DNA of 64,000 nucleotides from Methylorubrum populi (GCF_002355515.1 NZ_AP014809.1:5641641-5705640), one strand, 5' to 3'; positions 38,348 through 48,735 are shown, counted from the first letter of the stretch. Notes: generated by a model not told the origin, from the sequence alone. Translations and numbers: made by a program.

Positions 38348-39254
38348 CCGGTTCGCCCTCCCTCTCGTCAGCCGACGAAGTCTCTCGTTAGTCGCGATTA
38401 CCGGGGCGTTCGATTCGTGACATCCGGCGGGTCGCTGCAAGTAAACGCGAGGAGATCGTCCGAGATGCCGGGCTCGCAGCGCGATGAGAGCTTCGGCAGT
38501 GTTCTTTCGATCGCTTGCCGCCCGATCTCGATCGGCGCGGAAGCGATCGCCTTCGGATACCGAAAGCCGCTTGCCATCCAAACGGCCAAAGTGAAGGAAG
38601 GGACGAACCCTCGCGACGGTGGCTTCTGTTGGATGTCGTCGTCCGACGCAACGACGCTGCCGTCACGGTCTATCCGAGATGGATCGAGCGCCGCAGCGAC
38701 TGCGCGCCTCGTCGTCCCCGATGAATTTTACACGCGATTTGCCCACGGGCCGCCGCTTCGAACGCGGCCGGCGCACCGGTCACCGATACGATGGGCGGTT
38801 CAATCGACGGATTCCTCAGGCGGAGGCGCACCTCTGCCCTTCCGCGCAGAGCGTCCCGACTTGATCCGATCCCGTGAGCGACGGCAGTCCCGACCACGGT
38901 TTCGGGCGGGATCGAGGGGAAGAGTGGGTCGGCCCGTCGAACGGGCCGACCCACCATCCGCTGGCCCGACATGATCAGCGCAGCGACCGCATTGGCATGA
39001 CGAAATCCTCAAGCGTCAAGCTTCCACTGCCGCCTCTGACCAATTCGTGATCCGGTTCGGGTTCGCCCGACCGCTTCGTGTCACGGGGCCGGTGAGTGCG
39101 CGACGCTGCCGGACAGGGGACGACGCCCGTGCGATCCGCGTCTCGCCGGAACCAGCCCTTTCACGCGTTCCGATCCGGGCCGGAACGCGCCGATTTCTCG
39201 AATTGGATGGGTCGCGTGCACCGCTCGGCAACCGAGGCGTCGTACAACGAGAGC
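38348..39254. other. Gene-poor interval upstream of the metal efflux operon
   Basis: About 900 bases. Open frames on both strands are Arg/Ser/Pro-rich and mutually contradictory; none has a recognisable domain. The only clear structure is a 14-bp perfect inverted repeat at 38924-38954. The operon promoter should lie near 38360-38420. Confidence 0.45.
38924..38954. repeat. 14-bp perfect inverted repeat with a three-base loop
   Basis: GTGGGTCGGCCCGT (38924-38937) and its exact complement ACGGGCCGACCCAC (38941-38954) surround CGA. It lies about 300 bases from the nearest gene on either side and is not followed by a T run on either strand, so it is not an obvious terminator. It may be a structured RNA end, a REP-like palindrome or a protein-binding palindrome. 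Confidence 0.7.
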
Positions 39255-39629
39255 ATGAATCTACCCGACTCCGAATTCCGACTGGTGGGCGTGGCCGCGG
39301 CGATCGGTGGCCTGGTGGTGGTGATGCTCGCAGGCGAACCTTCGGTCGCATCACTCGGTTGGGGATGCCTGGGCCTCTTCCTTTTCGGACTCTCCCGGCT
39401 GATGCCGCGTCCTCGGCCGAAGCCTGTGCTGGAGATGGCGCCGGTGGCGACGCCGACCGCCGTGGATGTGGCGGCGGGCGACAAACGCGGCGATCCAGCA
39501 ACCGCGAAAGCAGGCGATGTCCATGCCGTGCTGCAGCGGACGGTGCGTGTCCAGCGCCCGGGCAATCCGATGATTGTATCGTCGGTTCTCCCGCGCTCCC
39601 GCGCATCGCGATCACCCTCGACCGGCTGA
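39255..39629 (+). CDS. Small hypothetical membrane protein
   Basis: A 124-residue protein with two hydrophobic helices near the N terminus (FRLVGVAAAIGGLVVVMLAG and SLGWGCLGLFLFGLSRLM) linked by a short acidic turn, then a hydrophilic Pro/Ala-rich tail. GAG lies close to the ATG at 39255; the frame is open upstream but that part has no protein-like composition. It is isolated between the inverted repeat and the MFS gene. No family recognised. Confidence 0.5.
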   Translation: MNLPDSEFRLVGVAAAIGGLVVVMLAGEPSVASLGWGCLGLFLFGLSRLMPRPRPKPVLEMAPVATPTAVDVAAGDKRGDPATAKAGDVHAVLQRTVRVQRPGNPMIVSSVLPRSRASRSPSTG

Positions 39630-39800
39630 CGCGCGCCGCGACAGCACACACCGAAGCCGGTTGATCCCCCACGATAGGGCGGCTCCGGGATTCGCTTCGA
39701 TCAGACGCCGAACCCCGACGGGTCGATCGTGATTGGTCCAGCCCTCGTGAGAGATGGGACTTTGCCGCCACCGGGTCACGCATCTGCGGCGACCTGAACC

Positions 39801-41063
39801 TCACGTCCGCTCGGCGGCGCGGCCAATGCGCAGCACCGATGCGCCCGCGAGCACGAGCACCACGGCGACGGCGGCCAATCCGTCGCCGAAGCGCCCGGTC
39901 GCGTCGCGGATCCAGCCCATGAGGGCTGGTCCGGCGAAGCCGCCGAGGCTGCCGAGCGCGTTGATCAGCGCGATCCCGCCCGCTGCCGCGGTGCCGGTGA
40001 GCAACCGCGTCGGCAGGGTCCAGAAGGTCGGCAGCGCCGCGAACACGCCCAATGCCGCCGCGCTCAGTGCGATGATGGTCAGAAGCGGCGTTCCGGCCAG
40101 ACTCGCGGCGAGCAGGGCGAGGCCGGCGGCCACGGTGGGGATGGCGACGTGGCGGACGCGCTCCCCCTTGCGATCGGAGCGCCGCGTCCAGGCGACCATC
40201 CCCGCCGCCGAGACGATGTAAGGCACGGCGGTGACGAAGCCCGTCGCTGTCGTCGTGAAGCCGAAACTGCTGATGATCTGCGGCAGCCAGAGGCCGACGG
40301 CGTAGAGGCCGGTGCTGAGGCCGAAATAGACGAGGCCGAGCCCCAGCACCCGCGGATCGAGGAGCGCGCTGCGGAAATGCGCCGTCCGGTTGGGCTGCCG
40401 ACGGTGATCCTCCGCCATCCGCGCGACGAGGCTCGCTCGCTCGTCCGCGGTCAGCCAGGTGGCCTGTTCGGGCCGGTCGGTGAGGACGAACAGGGTCGCG
40501 AGGCCGAGGACCAGGCTCGGCGCCGCCTCAAGGAGGTAGAGCCACTGCCACCCTGCCAAGCCGAGCCGGCCGTCGGCGAAGCTCATGACGAGGCCGGACA
40601 ATGGCGCGCCGATGGCGGCCGAGAGCGGCACCGCCATCATGAAGGTGCCGACGATGCCCGCGCGCTGCGCGGCGGGGAACCAATAGGTCAGATAGAGGAT
40701 GATGCCGGGAAAGAAGCCGGCCTCTGCAAGTCCGAGGAGGACGCGGACGAGGTAGAACGACCATTCGCCCGTCACGAAGGCGGTCGAGGCGGAGATCAGC
40801 GACCACGTCACCATGATCCGCGCGATCCAGATCCGCGCGCCGACCCGTTCGAGAATGAGGTTGCTCGGAACTTCGAAGGCGACGTAGCCGAGGAAGAACA
40901 GCCCCGCCCCCAGTCCATAGGCCGTGGCTGACAGGCCGATGTCGCGATTCATGGTGAGGGCGGCGAAGCCGACATTCACCCGGTCGAGATAGGCGAAGAA
41001 GTAGCACAGCATCAGGAAGGGCAGCAGGCGCCGCGCCACCCTGCCCGTGAGCGCATCCGCCAT
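39801..41063 (-). CDS. MFS transporter, anion:cation symporter (ACS) family
   Basis: 420 residues with twelve predicted helices. The opening RRLLPFLMLCYFFAYLDRVNVGFAAL is the hallmark of the ACS family (tartrate, phthalate, galactarate, 4-hydroxyphenylacetate carriers), followed by GLAEAGFFPGIILYLTYWFPAAQRA. A central loop with RPEQATWLTADERASLVARM is also typical. These carriers import organic acids by proton symport. The ATG at 41063 is preferred; an ATG 20 codons earlier (41123) would give an Arg-rich extension. It stands alone with no catabolic genes, so the substrate is unknown. Confidence 0.85.
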   Translation of the reverse strand: MADALTGRVARRLLPFLMLCYFFAYLDRVNVGFAALTMNRDIGLSATAYGLGAGLFFLGYVAFEVPSNLILERVGARIWIARIMVTWSLISASTAFVTGEWSFYLVRVLLGLAEAGFFPGIILYLTYWFPAAQRAGIVGTFMMAVPLSAAIGAPLSGLVMSFADGRLGLAGWQWLYLLEAAPSLVLGLATLFVLTDRPEQATWLTADERASLVARMAEDHRRQPNRTAHFRSALLDPRVLGLGLVYFGLSTGLYAVGLWLPQIISSFGFTTTATGFVTAVPYIVSAAGMVAWTRRSDRKGERVRHVAIPTVAAGLALLAASLAGTPLLTIIALSAAALGVFAALPTFWTLPTRLLTGTAAAGGIALINALGSLGGFAGPALMGWIRDATGRFGDGLAAVAVVLVLAGASVLRIGRAAERT

Positions 41064-41365
41064 CCCGTCGATCCGTCCCTTGGTTCGCCCGGCCTTCTCG
41101 GCTCCTCGAGCGCCGCGCGCCATCCCTACGCTTGGTCGTCGTAACGAACTTGCCGGCGGCGGGATAGACGACCTCCCGGTTCGGAGAGCCTCCGATGGCC
41201 ACCCGCGGCGGAATCCGATCGAAGCGAATGATTCTGAGGGTGGGGGCGGTCGGTGACGAATGCGACGTCATCCGCCGTTCTTCGGAACCGGCTCCGCGCG
41301 GCTCGGCTTTTCCCGTCACGGGCCCTGTTCCCGCATGGCCCTCGAAGACGTGACAGGAGGACGCC

Positions 41366-41869
41366 ATGGGTCTGTTCACGAAGGACATCAAGTCGCTGGA
41401 CGACCTCTTCGTGCACACGTTGCAGGACGTCTATTACGCCGAGAACCAGATCACCAAGGCTCTCCCGACGATGATCGGGAAGGCGACGAACGCGCAGCTT
41501 CGCCAGGGCTTCGAGACGCATCTGCGTGAGACCGAGGGGCAGATCAAGCGCCTCGAGCAGGTGTTCGGGATGCACGGCCACAAGCCGAAGGCGGTCAATT
41601 GCCCGGCCATCGACGGGATCATCAAGGAGGCCAACGAGACCGCCGGCGAAGTCGCCGACAAGGAGGTACTCGATGCGGCATTGCTCGCGGCGGCGCAGGC
41701 CGTGGAGCATTACGAGATCGCCCGCTACGGCACTCTCGTCGCCTGGGCCAAGAGGCTCGGCCGCGACGACTGCGCCGCCGTGCTCCAGCAGACGCTCGAC
41801 GAGGAGAAGGCGACCGACCAGAAGCTCACGGCGCTGGCCGAGAGCCGCGTGAACCAGAAGGCGGCTTGA
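41366..41869 (+). CDS. YciE/DUF892 ferritin-like protein
   Basis: 167 residues forming a four-helix bundle. The start SLDDLFVHTLQDVYYAENQITKALP, the middle HLRETEGQIKRLEQVF and the late AAAQAVEHYEIARYGTLVAWAKRLG are the DUF892 pattern, with Glu/His residues at ferritin-like di-metal positions. YciE proteins are induced by osmotic and stationary-phase stress in several bacteria; function unresolved. AGGAGG precedes the ATG by about six bases. A GGAAC occurs upstream at 41286 but the -10 partner does not match EcfG consensus. A small Pro-rich gene follows immediately. Confidence 0.9.
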   Translation: MGLFTKDIKSLDDLFVHTLQDVYYAENQITKALPTMIGKATNAQLRQGFETHLRETEGQIKRLEQVFGMHGHKPKAVNCPAIDGIIKEANETAGEVADKEVLDAALLAAAQAVEHYEIARYGTLVAWAKRLGRDDCAAVLQQTLDEEKATDQKLTALAESRVNQKAA

Positions 41870-41871
41870 TC

Positions 41872-42039
41872 ATGGCCGAGAGGGAGCGTCCCGCTCCCGA
41901 GGACCGTCCCGAGCCTCCCGCGCAGGGGCCGGTCCCGGGGATGGAGCGACCGCACTCCGATCCGCAGCCCGGTCCGCATTCCCCGCCTCCGCCCACGAAG
42001 GACGAGGTGCGGACTCCGAAACAGGCCGGGCGCGGCTGA
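41872..42039 (+). CDS. Small Pro-rich hypothetical protein
   Basis: A 55-residue hydrophilic protein (MAERERPAPEDRPEPPAQ...) starting two bases after the YciE-type gene's stop, with AAGGCGG upstream. It is made of Pro, Glu, Asp and Arg and is predicted disordered. Small proteins of this kind are frequent beside stress genes in Methylobacterium. Composition alone cannot prove that it is translated. Confidence 0.5.
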   Translation: MAERERPAPEDRPEPPAQGPVPGMERPHSDPQPGPHSPPPPTKDEVRTPKQAGRG

Positions 42040-42321
42040 GCCGTTCTTCGGGTGCGTCCGGTCGGCCGTTCTCGGTGAGTCGAGGGCGGCCGATCGTCGA
42101 CAGAGCCCTCCCCCGGTCTATCAGATACGGTCCTGTCGATGGGATCCCGATTGCCCTCGAATAAGGGATAGGGATCACCCGGAGACCCGCTCCAGCCTCG
42201 AGCCACAATCCGCTCCAAAGGCCAACTCGCCTGATCCCGCCGAGCGATGGGCGTAAGCCTTGCACCCGTCCTCACGCTTTTCTTCGATCCGTTTCGAGCC
42301 CCATCCCGCGCCGGTACGCCG

Positions 42322-43818
42322 ATGACTGTCCTCTTTCCCTTCGACAACAGCTACGCGCGCCTGCCGGACCGCTTCTTCGCGCGCGTCGCGCCGACGCCGG
42401 TCGAGACGCCGAGACTGGTGCGGCTGAATCGGGCGCTCGCCATCGATCTCGGTCTCGACCCCGAGCGACTCGAAGGTGCCGAGGGCGTCGCCGTTCTGGC
42501 GGGGCAGCATGTTCCGGAGGGGGCGGAACCGCTCGCGGCGGCCTATGCCGGGCACCAGTTCGGGCAGTTCGTACCGCAACTCGGCGACGGGCGTGCCATT
42601 CTCCTCGGGGAGGTCGTCGATCGCGACGGGCGCCGCCGCGACATCCAGCTCAAGGGTTCGGGGCCGACGCCGTTTTCGCGCCGGGGCGACGGGCGCGCCG
42701 CCCTCGGGCCCGTGCTGCGCGAGTACCTCGTCAGCGAGGCGATGCACGCGCTCGGTATCCCGACCACGCGCGCGCTCGCCGCGGTCACCACCGGGGAGCG
42801 GGTAATCCGCGAAACGGTGCTGCCCGGTGCCGTCCTGACCCGCGTCGCGTCGAGCCATATCCGGGTCGGCTCGTTCCAGTTCTTCGCCGCCCGCGGCGAC
42901 GTCGAGGGGCTGCGTCTGCTGGCGGACCACGCCATCGCGCGCCACGATCCGGCGGCCGCCGATGCCGGGAACCCCTACCGCGCTTTCCTCGAAGGCGTCA
43001 TCCGCCGCCAAGCCGAACTGGTCGCCCGCTGGCTCACCGTCGGCTTCATCCACGGCGTGATGAATACGGACAACATGTCGATTGCCGGCGAGACCATCGA
43101 CTACGGTCCTTGCGCCTTCCTTGATACCTACGACCCGGCGACCGCCTTCAGCTCTATCGATCGACATGGGCGCTATGCCTACGGCAACCAGCCGCGCATC
43201 GCCCTCTGGAACCTCACCCGGCTCGCGGAAGCGCTGCTGCCGCTCCTGTCCGATGACGAGACCCAGGCGGTCGCGGAGGCCGAAGCCGCACTGACGGGCT
43301 TCGCGGGATTGTTCGAGGCCGCCTATCACGGCGGGCTGAATCGCAAGCTCGGGCTCGCCACCAGCCGGGACGGCGACACCGTCCTCGCCGGCGATCTCCT
43401 GAAGACGATGTCCGAAAACGAGGCCGATTTTACCCTCACCTTCCGGCGCCTCGGCGACGTCGTGCCGGAGGCTGGAAGGGATCCCGAACCGGCGGCGGTC
43501 GAGGCGGTGCGGAGCCTCTTCATCGATCCGACCGCGTATGACCGCTGGGCCGAGCGCTGGAACCGCAGGCTCGCCGAGGAGCCGGGCGACGCCGCATCAC
43601 GGCGCTTGCTGATGCGGACGACCAATCCGGCCTTCATTCCGCGTAACCATCAGGTGGAGGCCATGATCGAGGCCGCGGTCGAGCGACAGGATTTCGCACC
43701 GTTCGAGACGCTGCTGACAGTTCTTGCCCGTCCCTACGACGATCAGCCTGACTTCGCGCGGTACGCGGAGGCTCCCGAAGGTGGCGGGCGCGGCTATCGG
43801 ACCTTCTGCGGAACCTGA
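42322..43818 (+). CDS. selO: Protein adenylyltransferase SelO (YdiU)
   Basis: 498 residues. Pseudokinase landmarks are [56 protein letters not shown], and the active region [27 protein letters not shown] with the Asp/Asn and metal-binding Asp of SelO. SelO transfers AMP to Ser, Thr or Tyr of redox proteins; family knowledge. The chain ends RTFCGT, with a Cys at the position where eukaryotic SelO has selenocysteine. The ATG at 42322 matches the family N terminus ([12 protein letters not shown]). The gene stands alone. Confidence 0.95.
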   Translation: MTVLFPFDNSYARLPDRFFARVAPTPVETPRLVRLNRALAIDLGLDPERLEGAEGVAVLAGQHVPEGAEPLAAAYAGHQFGQFVPQLGDGRAILLGEVVDRDGRRRDIQLKGSGPTPFSRRGDGRAALGPVLREYLVSEAMHALGIPTTRALAAVTTGERVIRETVLPGAVLTRVASSHIRVGSFQFFAARGDVEGLRLLADHAIARHDPAAADAGNPYRAFLEGVIRRQAELVARWLTVGFIHGVMNTDNMSIAGETIDYGPCAFLDTYDPATAFSSIDRHGRYAYGNQPRIALWNLTRLAEALLPLLSDDETQAVAEAEAALTGFAGLFEAAYHGGLNRKLGLATSRDGDTVLAGDLLKTMSENEADFTLTFRRLGDVVPEAGRDPEPAAVEAVRSLFIDPTAYDRWAERWNRRLAEEPGDAASRRLLMRTTNPAFIPRNHQVEAMIEAAVERQDFAPFETLLTVLARPYDDQPDFARYAEAPEGGGRGYRTFCGT

Positions 43819-43997
43819 GGGAGAATCATTTCCTTGCACTATCCTGTCATCTACAAGAAATGATGAATATAAATTCCACAGCATATGTTTGTTTTGAGTC
43901 TTGAATAGGTTTATTTTCGCTCAACAATTCGGTAACATTACATCCTTACTTCCGTCCTCGATCTATCATCTTCTACGATGTGCTCGGGGAATTCCTT

Positions 43998-45653
43998 ATG
44001 GCGAAAGCCGACCGCTCGCCTCAGTCGGTCCGATTGTCCCTTGCGGCCCGGGTTGCTCTGCTGGGCAGCCTCTTCGTCTTGGTCGCAACCCTCGCGGTCG
44101 GCGGCAACCTGCTGCTCGAGGCGCGCGCCGTGATGCATGCCCGGGCCGGCGATTCGCTGGACAGCTCCATGCGTCTGCTCCGGGCAGGGATGGAACCCGC
44201 GGCCGGAGCGAACGCCGATCTCAACGCCGCCGTGGACCGCGTCGCGAACGTTACCGGCGGCACCGCAACCGTCTTCACGGGCGAGGTCCGTTCCGCCACC
44301 ACGGTGCGCAAGGCCGACGGCAGCCGCGCGGTCGGCACGCGGCTGGCGCCGGGCCCCGTCCACGACACCGTGCTCGGTCGCGGTAAGACCTATCGGGGTG
44401 AGGCGGACATCCTCGGCACGCCCTACCTGACCCTCTACGAGCCGATTCTCGGTGCGGATGGTCACGTGACCGGCATTCTCTACGTCGGCCTGAAGCGAGC
44501 GGACGTTCTGGCCGGGTTCGATCGCATGACCCGCCAAGCGATTCTGGTCGGGGGCGGCATGATCGCGGCGGCGTTGACCCTGCTCTGGCTCGGCATCCGC
44601 AGGACGCTGCGCCCGCTCGACGGATTGGGGCGCACGATGACCCGTCTGGCCGAGGGCGATGTCGCGGCAGAGGTGCCGGGCCTGAGCCGGCGCGACGAGA
44701 TCGGCGCCATGGCCGCCGCGGTGCAGGTGTTCAAGGAGAGTTTGATCCGCACCCGCGAACTCGAACGGGAGGGCGCGCTCGCCCGCGCCGCCTCCGAGGA
44801 CGAGCGCAAGCGCGCCCTCGGCGCCATCGCCGAAGGCTTCGAGCAGGCCGTCGGCGGCATCGTCGATATGGTCGCGTCCTCCGCCACGGAGTTGCAGGTG
44901 ACGGCCGAGACCATGGCGGCGACGGCGCGGCAGACCGCCGGCCGGTCCGGACAGGTCGCCGGCGCGGCGGAGGAAGCTGCCTCGAATGTCGGCACCGTGG
45001 CGGCGGCGGCCGAACAGCTCGGTGCATCGGTGCAGGAGATCGGCCGGCAGGTGTCGAACTCGTCGGACCTCGCCGCGAGCGCGGTTTCCGAGGCCGATCG
45101 CACCGCGATCCTGGTCCATGAACTCGACGCCGTCGTCAGCCGGATCGGCGACGTCGTCGGCCTGATCGCGACCATCGCGGGGCAGACCAACCTGCTCGCA
45201 CTCAACGCCACGATCGAGGCGGCGCGGGCGGGTGAGGCCGGCCGCGGCTTCGCCGTGGTCGCGGCCGAGGTGAAGGAGCTTGCCAACCAGACCGCCCGCG
45301 CGACCGAGGAGATTTCCGGACAGATCGGGCGTGTTCAAGGCGCGACGGGGCAGGCCGTTGCGGCGATCGGCGGCATCACCGCGCGTATCCGCGAGATCAG
45401 CGACGTCGCCAACGGGATCGCGGCCGCGGTCGAGCAGCAGGGCGCGGCAACGCAGGAGATCGTGCGCAACGTCGCCCAGGCGGCCAGCGGCACCGGCGCT
45501 GTCACGTCGAACATCGCCGGCGTGGCGCGGGCTTCCGAGGAGACCGGGGCTGCGGCGGCCCAGGTGCTGTCCTCCGCCTCCGAATTGTCGCGGCAATCGG
45601 AGCATCTCAGTGCGGAAGTGGACCGCTTCCTGCTGACGGTGCGGGCGGCCTGA
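43998..45653 (+). CDS. Methyl-accepting chemotaxis protein with single-Cache sensor
   Basis: 551 residues. Helix 1 at about 17-40, a periplasmic sCache_3-like domain (41-175; with [19 protein letters not shown] and [11 protein letters not shown]), helix 2 at about 181-200, HAMP to about 255, then a signalling domain whose hairpin tip reads [19 protein letters not shown]. No C-terminal CheR/CheB-tethering pentapeptide is present. GGGGAA sits six bases before the ATG. The gene is preceded by an AT-rich promoter-like segment and is monocistronic. Ligand unknown; sCache_3 domains often bind small organic acids. Confidence 0.92.
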   Translation: MAKADRSPQSVRLSLAARVALLGSLFVLVATLAVGGNLLLEARAVMHARAGDSLDSSMRLLRAGMEPAAGANADLNAAVDRVANVTGGTATVFTGEVRSATTVRKADGSRAVGTRLAPGPVHDTVLGRGKTYRGEADILGTPYLTLYEPILGADGHVTGILYVGLKRADVLAGFDRMTRQAILVGGGMIAAALTLLWLGIRRTLRPLDGLGRTMTRLAEGDVAAEVPGLSRRDEIGAMAAAVQVFKESLIRTRELEREGALARAASEDERKRALGAIAEGFEQAVGGIVDMVASSATELQVTAETMAATARQTAGRSGQVAGAAEEAASNVGTVAAAAEQLGASVQEIGRQVSNSSDLAASAVSEADRTAILVHELDAVVSRIGDVVGLIATIAGQTNLLALNATIEAARAGEAGRGFAVVAAEVKELANQTARATEEISGQIGRVQGATGQAVAAIGGITARIREISDVANGIAAAVEQQGAATQEIVRNVAQAASGTGAVTSNIAGVARASEETGAAAAQVLSSASELSRQSEHLSAEVDRFLLTVRAA

Positions 45654-45811
45654 GGCGGGGCGGCGGCGCAGTGGCGTTCGAATGCGAGCTTTGCCGCCGC
45701 AAATACGAGCGGCGCGGATTGACGGACGGGTACGTATCGCTTAATCCGCGCCCCTCACTTGCTGAGAGTCACTCGCCAGAAGTCGGCGAGGAAGCGGCGA
45801 ACGGATCGACG

Positions 45812-45862
45812 ATGCGCACGGTTCTTATCGTAGTGGAAGCGCCACGGACGGGGCGGGCTTGA
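45812..45862 (+). CDS. Putative ilvB leader peptide (branched-chain attenuator)
   Basis: A 16-codon frame, MRTVLIVVEAPRTGRA, with the run Val-Leu-Ile-Val-Val at residues 4-8, i.e. exactly the products of the pathway. GGA lies seven bases before the ATG. Its stop codon falls inside a hairpin (45854-45873) and an intrinsic terminator follows 36 bases later, before ilvB. This is the arrangement of ribosome-mediated attenuation known for ilv and leu operons. The frame also continues from upstream without a stop, so expression as a separate peptide is an inference. Confidence 0.75.
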   Translation: MRTVLIVVEAPRTGRA

Positions 45863-45921
45863 TCTCAAGCCCGACAGGCCCGGTCGGTGGCGCATGCAGG
45901 GTCCCCTAGGGGCCCTTTTTT
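45839..45921 (+). promoter_or_regulatory. Attenuator of ilvB: pause hairpin, alternative stem and intrinsic terminator
   Basis: Pause stem CGGGCTT (45854-45860)/AAGCCCG (45867-45873); wider stem GCGCCAC (45839-45845)/GTGGCGC (45887-45893); terminator AGGGTCCC (45898-45905)/GGGGCCCT (45909-45916) with one G-U pair and a run of six T. Stalling at the Val/Leu/Ile codons (45821-45835) would change pairing of the downstream arms. The exact antiterminator cannot be settled by eye. Confidence 0.7.
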
Positions 45922-45987
45922 ATTGCGCGAAATCCAACGGGCCGGCATGCGGATCGGAACACGAAGAACGGATTGATGGAGGAGTCG

Positions 45988-47763
45988 ATGAGCGGCGAGG
46001 TCATGACCGGGGCCCAGATGGTCATCCGGGCGTTCCAGGATCAGGGCGTGGACACCCTGTTCGGCTATCCGGGCGGTGCCGTGCTTCCGATCTACGACGC
46101 GCTGTTCGACGAGACCACGATCAAGCACGTGCTGGTGCGCCACGAGCAGGGCGCGGTCCACGCCGCCGAGGGTTATGCGCGCTCGTCGGGCAAGGTCGGC
46201 GTCGTCCTCGTCACCTCCGGCCCGGGTGCCACCAACATCGTCACCGGCTTGACCGACGCGATGCTCGACTCGATCCCGCTCGTCGCCGTCACCGGCCAGG
46301 TGCCGACGCATCTGATCGGCTCGGACGCGTTCCAGGAATGCGACACCGTCGGCATCACGCGCCACTGCACGAAGCACAATTACCTCGTCAAATCGATCGA
46401 GGATCTGCCGCGCATCCTGCACGAGGCGTTCTACGTCGCGAGCCACGGCCGCCCCGGCCCGGTCGTCATCGACCTGCCGAAGGACGTGCAGTTCGCCACC
46501 GGCGTCTACGAGCGCCCGAGCCGCAACGGTCACAAGACCTACAACCCGCCGGTCCAGGGCGATTCCGAGAAGATCCGCGCCGCGGTCGAGCTGATGGCGG
46601 GCGCGCGCCGTCCGATCTTCTACACCGGCGGCGGCGTCATCAATTCCGGACCGGAAGCCTCGCGGCTGCTGCGCGAACTCGTGGCCGAGACCGGCTTCCC
46701 GGTGACGTCCACGCTGATGGGCCTCGGTGCCTTCCCGGCCTCCGACGACAAGTTCCTCGGGATGCTCGGCATGCACGGCACCTACGAGGCCAACCTCGCG
46801 ATGCATGATTGCGACGTGATGATCAACATCGGTGCGCGGTTCGACGACCGCATCACCGGTCGCCTCGACGCCTTCTCGCCGTACTCAAAGAAGATCCACG
46901 TCGATGTCGACGCCTCGTCGATCAACAAGGTCGTGAAGGTCGATATCGGCATCCTCGGCGATTGCGCCGCGGTGCTGGACGAGATGCTCGCCCAGTGGCG
47001 TGCCCTGCCGAAGCAGCCCGACAAGGCGCGGATGGAGGACTGGTTCAACAAGATCAGCCGCTGGAAGTCGCGCGACTGCCTCGCCTACTGGCCGTCGGGC
47101 ACGATCATCAAGCCGCAATACGCGGTCCAGCGCCTCTACGAGGCGTGCAAGGACCGCAAGACCTTCGTCACCACGGAGGTCGGCCAGCATCAGATGTGGG
47201 CGGCGCAGTATTTCAAGTTCGACGAGCCGAACCGCTGGATGACCTCGGGCGGCCTCGGCACCATGGGCTACGGCCTGCCGGCGGCGATCGGCACGCAGCT
47301 CGCCAACCCGGACGGCCTCGTCATCGACATCGCGGGCGAAGCCTCGATCCTGATGAACATGCAGGAGCTCTCGACGGCGGTTCAGTACCGGCTGCCGGTC
47401 AAGATCTTCATCCTGAACAACGAGTACATGGGCATGGTGCGCCAGTGGCAGGAGCTGTTGCACGGCTCGCGCTACTCGCAAAGCTACTCGGAGAGCCTGC
47501 CCGACTTCGTGAAGCTCGCCGAGGCCTACGGTGCCAAGGGCATCCGCTGCGAGAAGCCGGGCGAGCTCGACGCCGCAATCCAGGAGATGCTGGCCTATGA
47601 CGGGCCGGTGATCTTCGACTGCGTCGTCGACAAGACCGAGAACTGCTTCCCGATGATCCCGTCGGGCAAGGCGCATAACGAGATGCTGCTGTCCGACTAC
47701 CTCGGCGAGACCGGGGTGGAGCTCGGCGACGTCATCTCGGCCGAGGGCAAAATGCTGGTCTGA
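45988..47763 (+). CDS. ilvB: Acetolactate synthase, large (catalytic) subunit
   Basis: 591 residues. [16 protein letters not shown] starts the ThDP N-domain, with the catalytic Glu in [15 protein letters not shown]; a central FAD-binding domain follows; the C-domain carries [19 protein letters not shown] and [21 protein letters not shown]. It joins two pyruvates, or pyruvate and 2-ketobutyrate, to start Val/Leu/Ile synthesis. The ATG at 45988 has GGAGG about seven bases upstream, better than the in-frame ATG and TTG before it. The ThDP motif reads GEAS rather than GDGS. An attenuator precedes the gene; its partner ilvH is 1.1 kb downstream. Confidence 0.96.
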   Translation: MSGEVMTGAQMVIRAFQDQGVDTLFGYPGGAVLPIYDALFDETTIKHVLVRHEQGAVHAAEGYARSSGKVGVVLVTSGPGATNIVTGLTDAMLDSIPLVAVTGQVPTHLIGSDAFQECDTVGITRHCTKHNYLVKSIEDLPRILHEAFYVASHGRPGPVVIDLPKDVQFATGVYERPSRNGHKTYNPPVQGDSEKIRAAVELMAGARRPIFYTGGGVINSGPEASRLLRELVAETGFPVTSTLMGLGAFPASDDKFLGMLGMHGTYEANLAMHDCDVMINIGARFDDRITGRLDAFSPYSKKIHVDVDASSINKVVKVDIGILGDCAAVLDEMLAQWRALPKQPDKARMEDWFNKISRWKSRDCLAYWPSGTIIKPQYAVQRLYEACKDRKTFVTTEVGQHQMWAAQYFKFDEPNRWMTSGGLGTMGYGLPAAIGTQLANPDGLVIDIAGEASILMNMQELSTAVQYRLPVKIFILNNEYMGMVRQWQELLHGSRYSQSYSESLPDFVKLAEAYGAKGIRCEKPGELDAAIQEMLAYDGPVIFDCVVDKTENCFPMIPSGKAHNEMLLSDYLGETGVELGDVISAEGKMLV

Positions 47764-47829
47764 CCAGGCCGGCCCTCTGTCTCGCGGCGCGGAGCCATGG
47801 ATCGGACACTTCGAACGGCGGGGTCGGGC

Positions 47830-48735
47830 CTACCTTCCGAGGAAGGCCCGCCGCCAGCGCTTCGGAAGCTGCTGACCGATCCGCTGCGGCCAAGTCGGCC
47901 GCGGCAACGCGCCGTGGCGGTCCGGGTCGAGGCGCGGCACGGTCGCGGCGCGCTCTTCCGCCGGCCGGTCGGTGCGCTTGCGCAGGAGCACGAAGAACTC
48001 GCTCTCCCGCGGGCGGGTCGGCTCCAGGGCCGCGCACTCGAACGGCAGCAGGTCGAGGCCGATCAGCTCCGCCAGGAGTTCGGCGAAGCTGAAGGGCGTG
48101 AACACCGCGCAATGCACATCGACGGACGCGCCGGTCTCGGCGAGGCCGGCGGTAATGGAGAGCGCTTCGACGGGTCCCCCGCTGATCGGCTGGAGGGGCA
48201 CGGGCCGGCCGTCCCAGACTGCACCGGCATCGACCGGGGTCGTCCGGGCGAAATGCTCGTAGACGGTGGCGAGCGGTGGCCTGCGCAGGCCGGCGAGATG
48301 GGCGGCGATCAGTGCGCCGGCGGTCGTCGGTGCGCGGAAGTGGTCGAAGGTGAAGCGCTTGTCGGGCACGATGAGGCAGAACACGCCGCCCTCGCGCAGG
48401 GCGTCGCCCGCCTCCCGCAGCCAGCCGATGGAATCGGGTACGTGCTCGACGACGTGCGAGGCCACGATGTAATCGACCGGCCCACGGGGACCGAGCGCCT
48501 CCGCCAAGCCGCCCTCCCCCAGCACGATATCGACGGGATGGATGCCGTCGGTACCCGCGGGGCCGAGCGTCGGATGGCCCTGGTACTGGCGGCGCAGTTC
48601 GTCCGTCGGCAGATGGTCGGCGTAGAGCACATCCCCCTCGTCCTTGCGGATGAGTGGGTTCGTGAGCGGGCCGATCTCGACGCCGGTTCGGCCCTGCGGC
48701 AGGACGAGATTCAAGACACGCTGGCGCCGATCCAT
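47830..48735 (-). CDS. SAM-dependent methyltransferase (class I)
   Basis: 301 residues. GVEIGPLTNP is motif I of a class I methyltransferase, YADHL fits the acidic end of strand 2, and VDYIVASHVVEHVPDSIGWLREAGDALREGGVFCLIVPDKRFTFDHFR is the Methyltransf_11/23 core. The C-terminal 60 residues are basic and Trp/Arg-rich. Substrate is unknown; similar proteins sit in surface-glycan loci. It lies antisense between ilvB and ilvH, splitting the usual ilvBH pair. Both ends are intact. Confidence 0.85.
   Translation of the reverse strand: MDRRQRVLNLVLPQGRTGVEIGPLTNPLIRKDEGDVLYADHLPTDELRRQYQGHPTLGPAGTDGIHPVDIVLGEGGLAEALGPRGPVDYIVASHVVEHVPDSIGWLREAGDALREGGVFCLIVPDKRFTFDHFRAPTTAGALIAAHLAGLRRPPLATVYEHFARTTPVDAGAVWDGRPVPLQPISGGPVEALSITAGLAETGASVDVHCAVFTPFSFAELLAELIGLDLLPFECAALEPTRPRESEFFVLLRKRTDRPAEERAATVPRLDPDRHGALPRPTWPQRIGQQLPKRWRRAFLGR

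Noticed and set aside
39016..39804. 262-codon minus-strand frame opposite the small membrane protein
   Set aside because: Arg/Ser/Pro-rich throughout with no hydrophobic core; the opposite strand has a better protein with two helices.
41286..41311. GGAAC upstream of the YciE-type gene as an EcfG promoter
   Set aside because: At 16 or 17 bases spacing the -10 reads GGCT or GCTT, not CGTT.
45671..45862. 63-codon frame (starting AFECELCRRKYERRG) ending at the same stop as the ilvB leader
   Set aside because: The part before 45812 has no ribosome-binding site or domain; the C-terminal 16 codons are better explained as the attenuator leader peptide.
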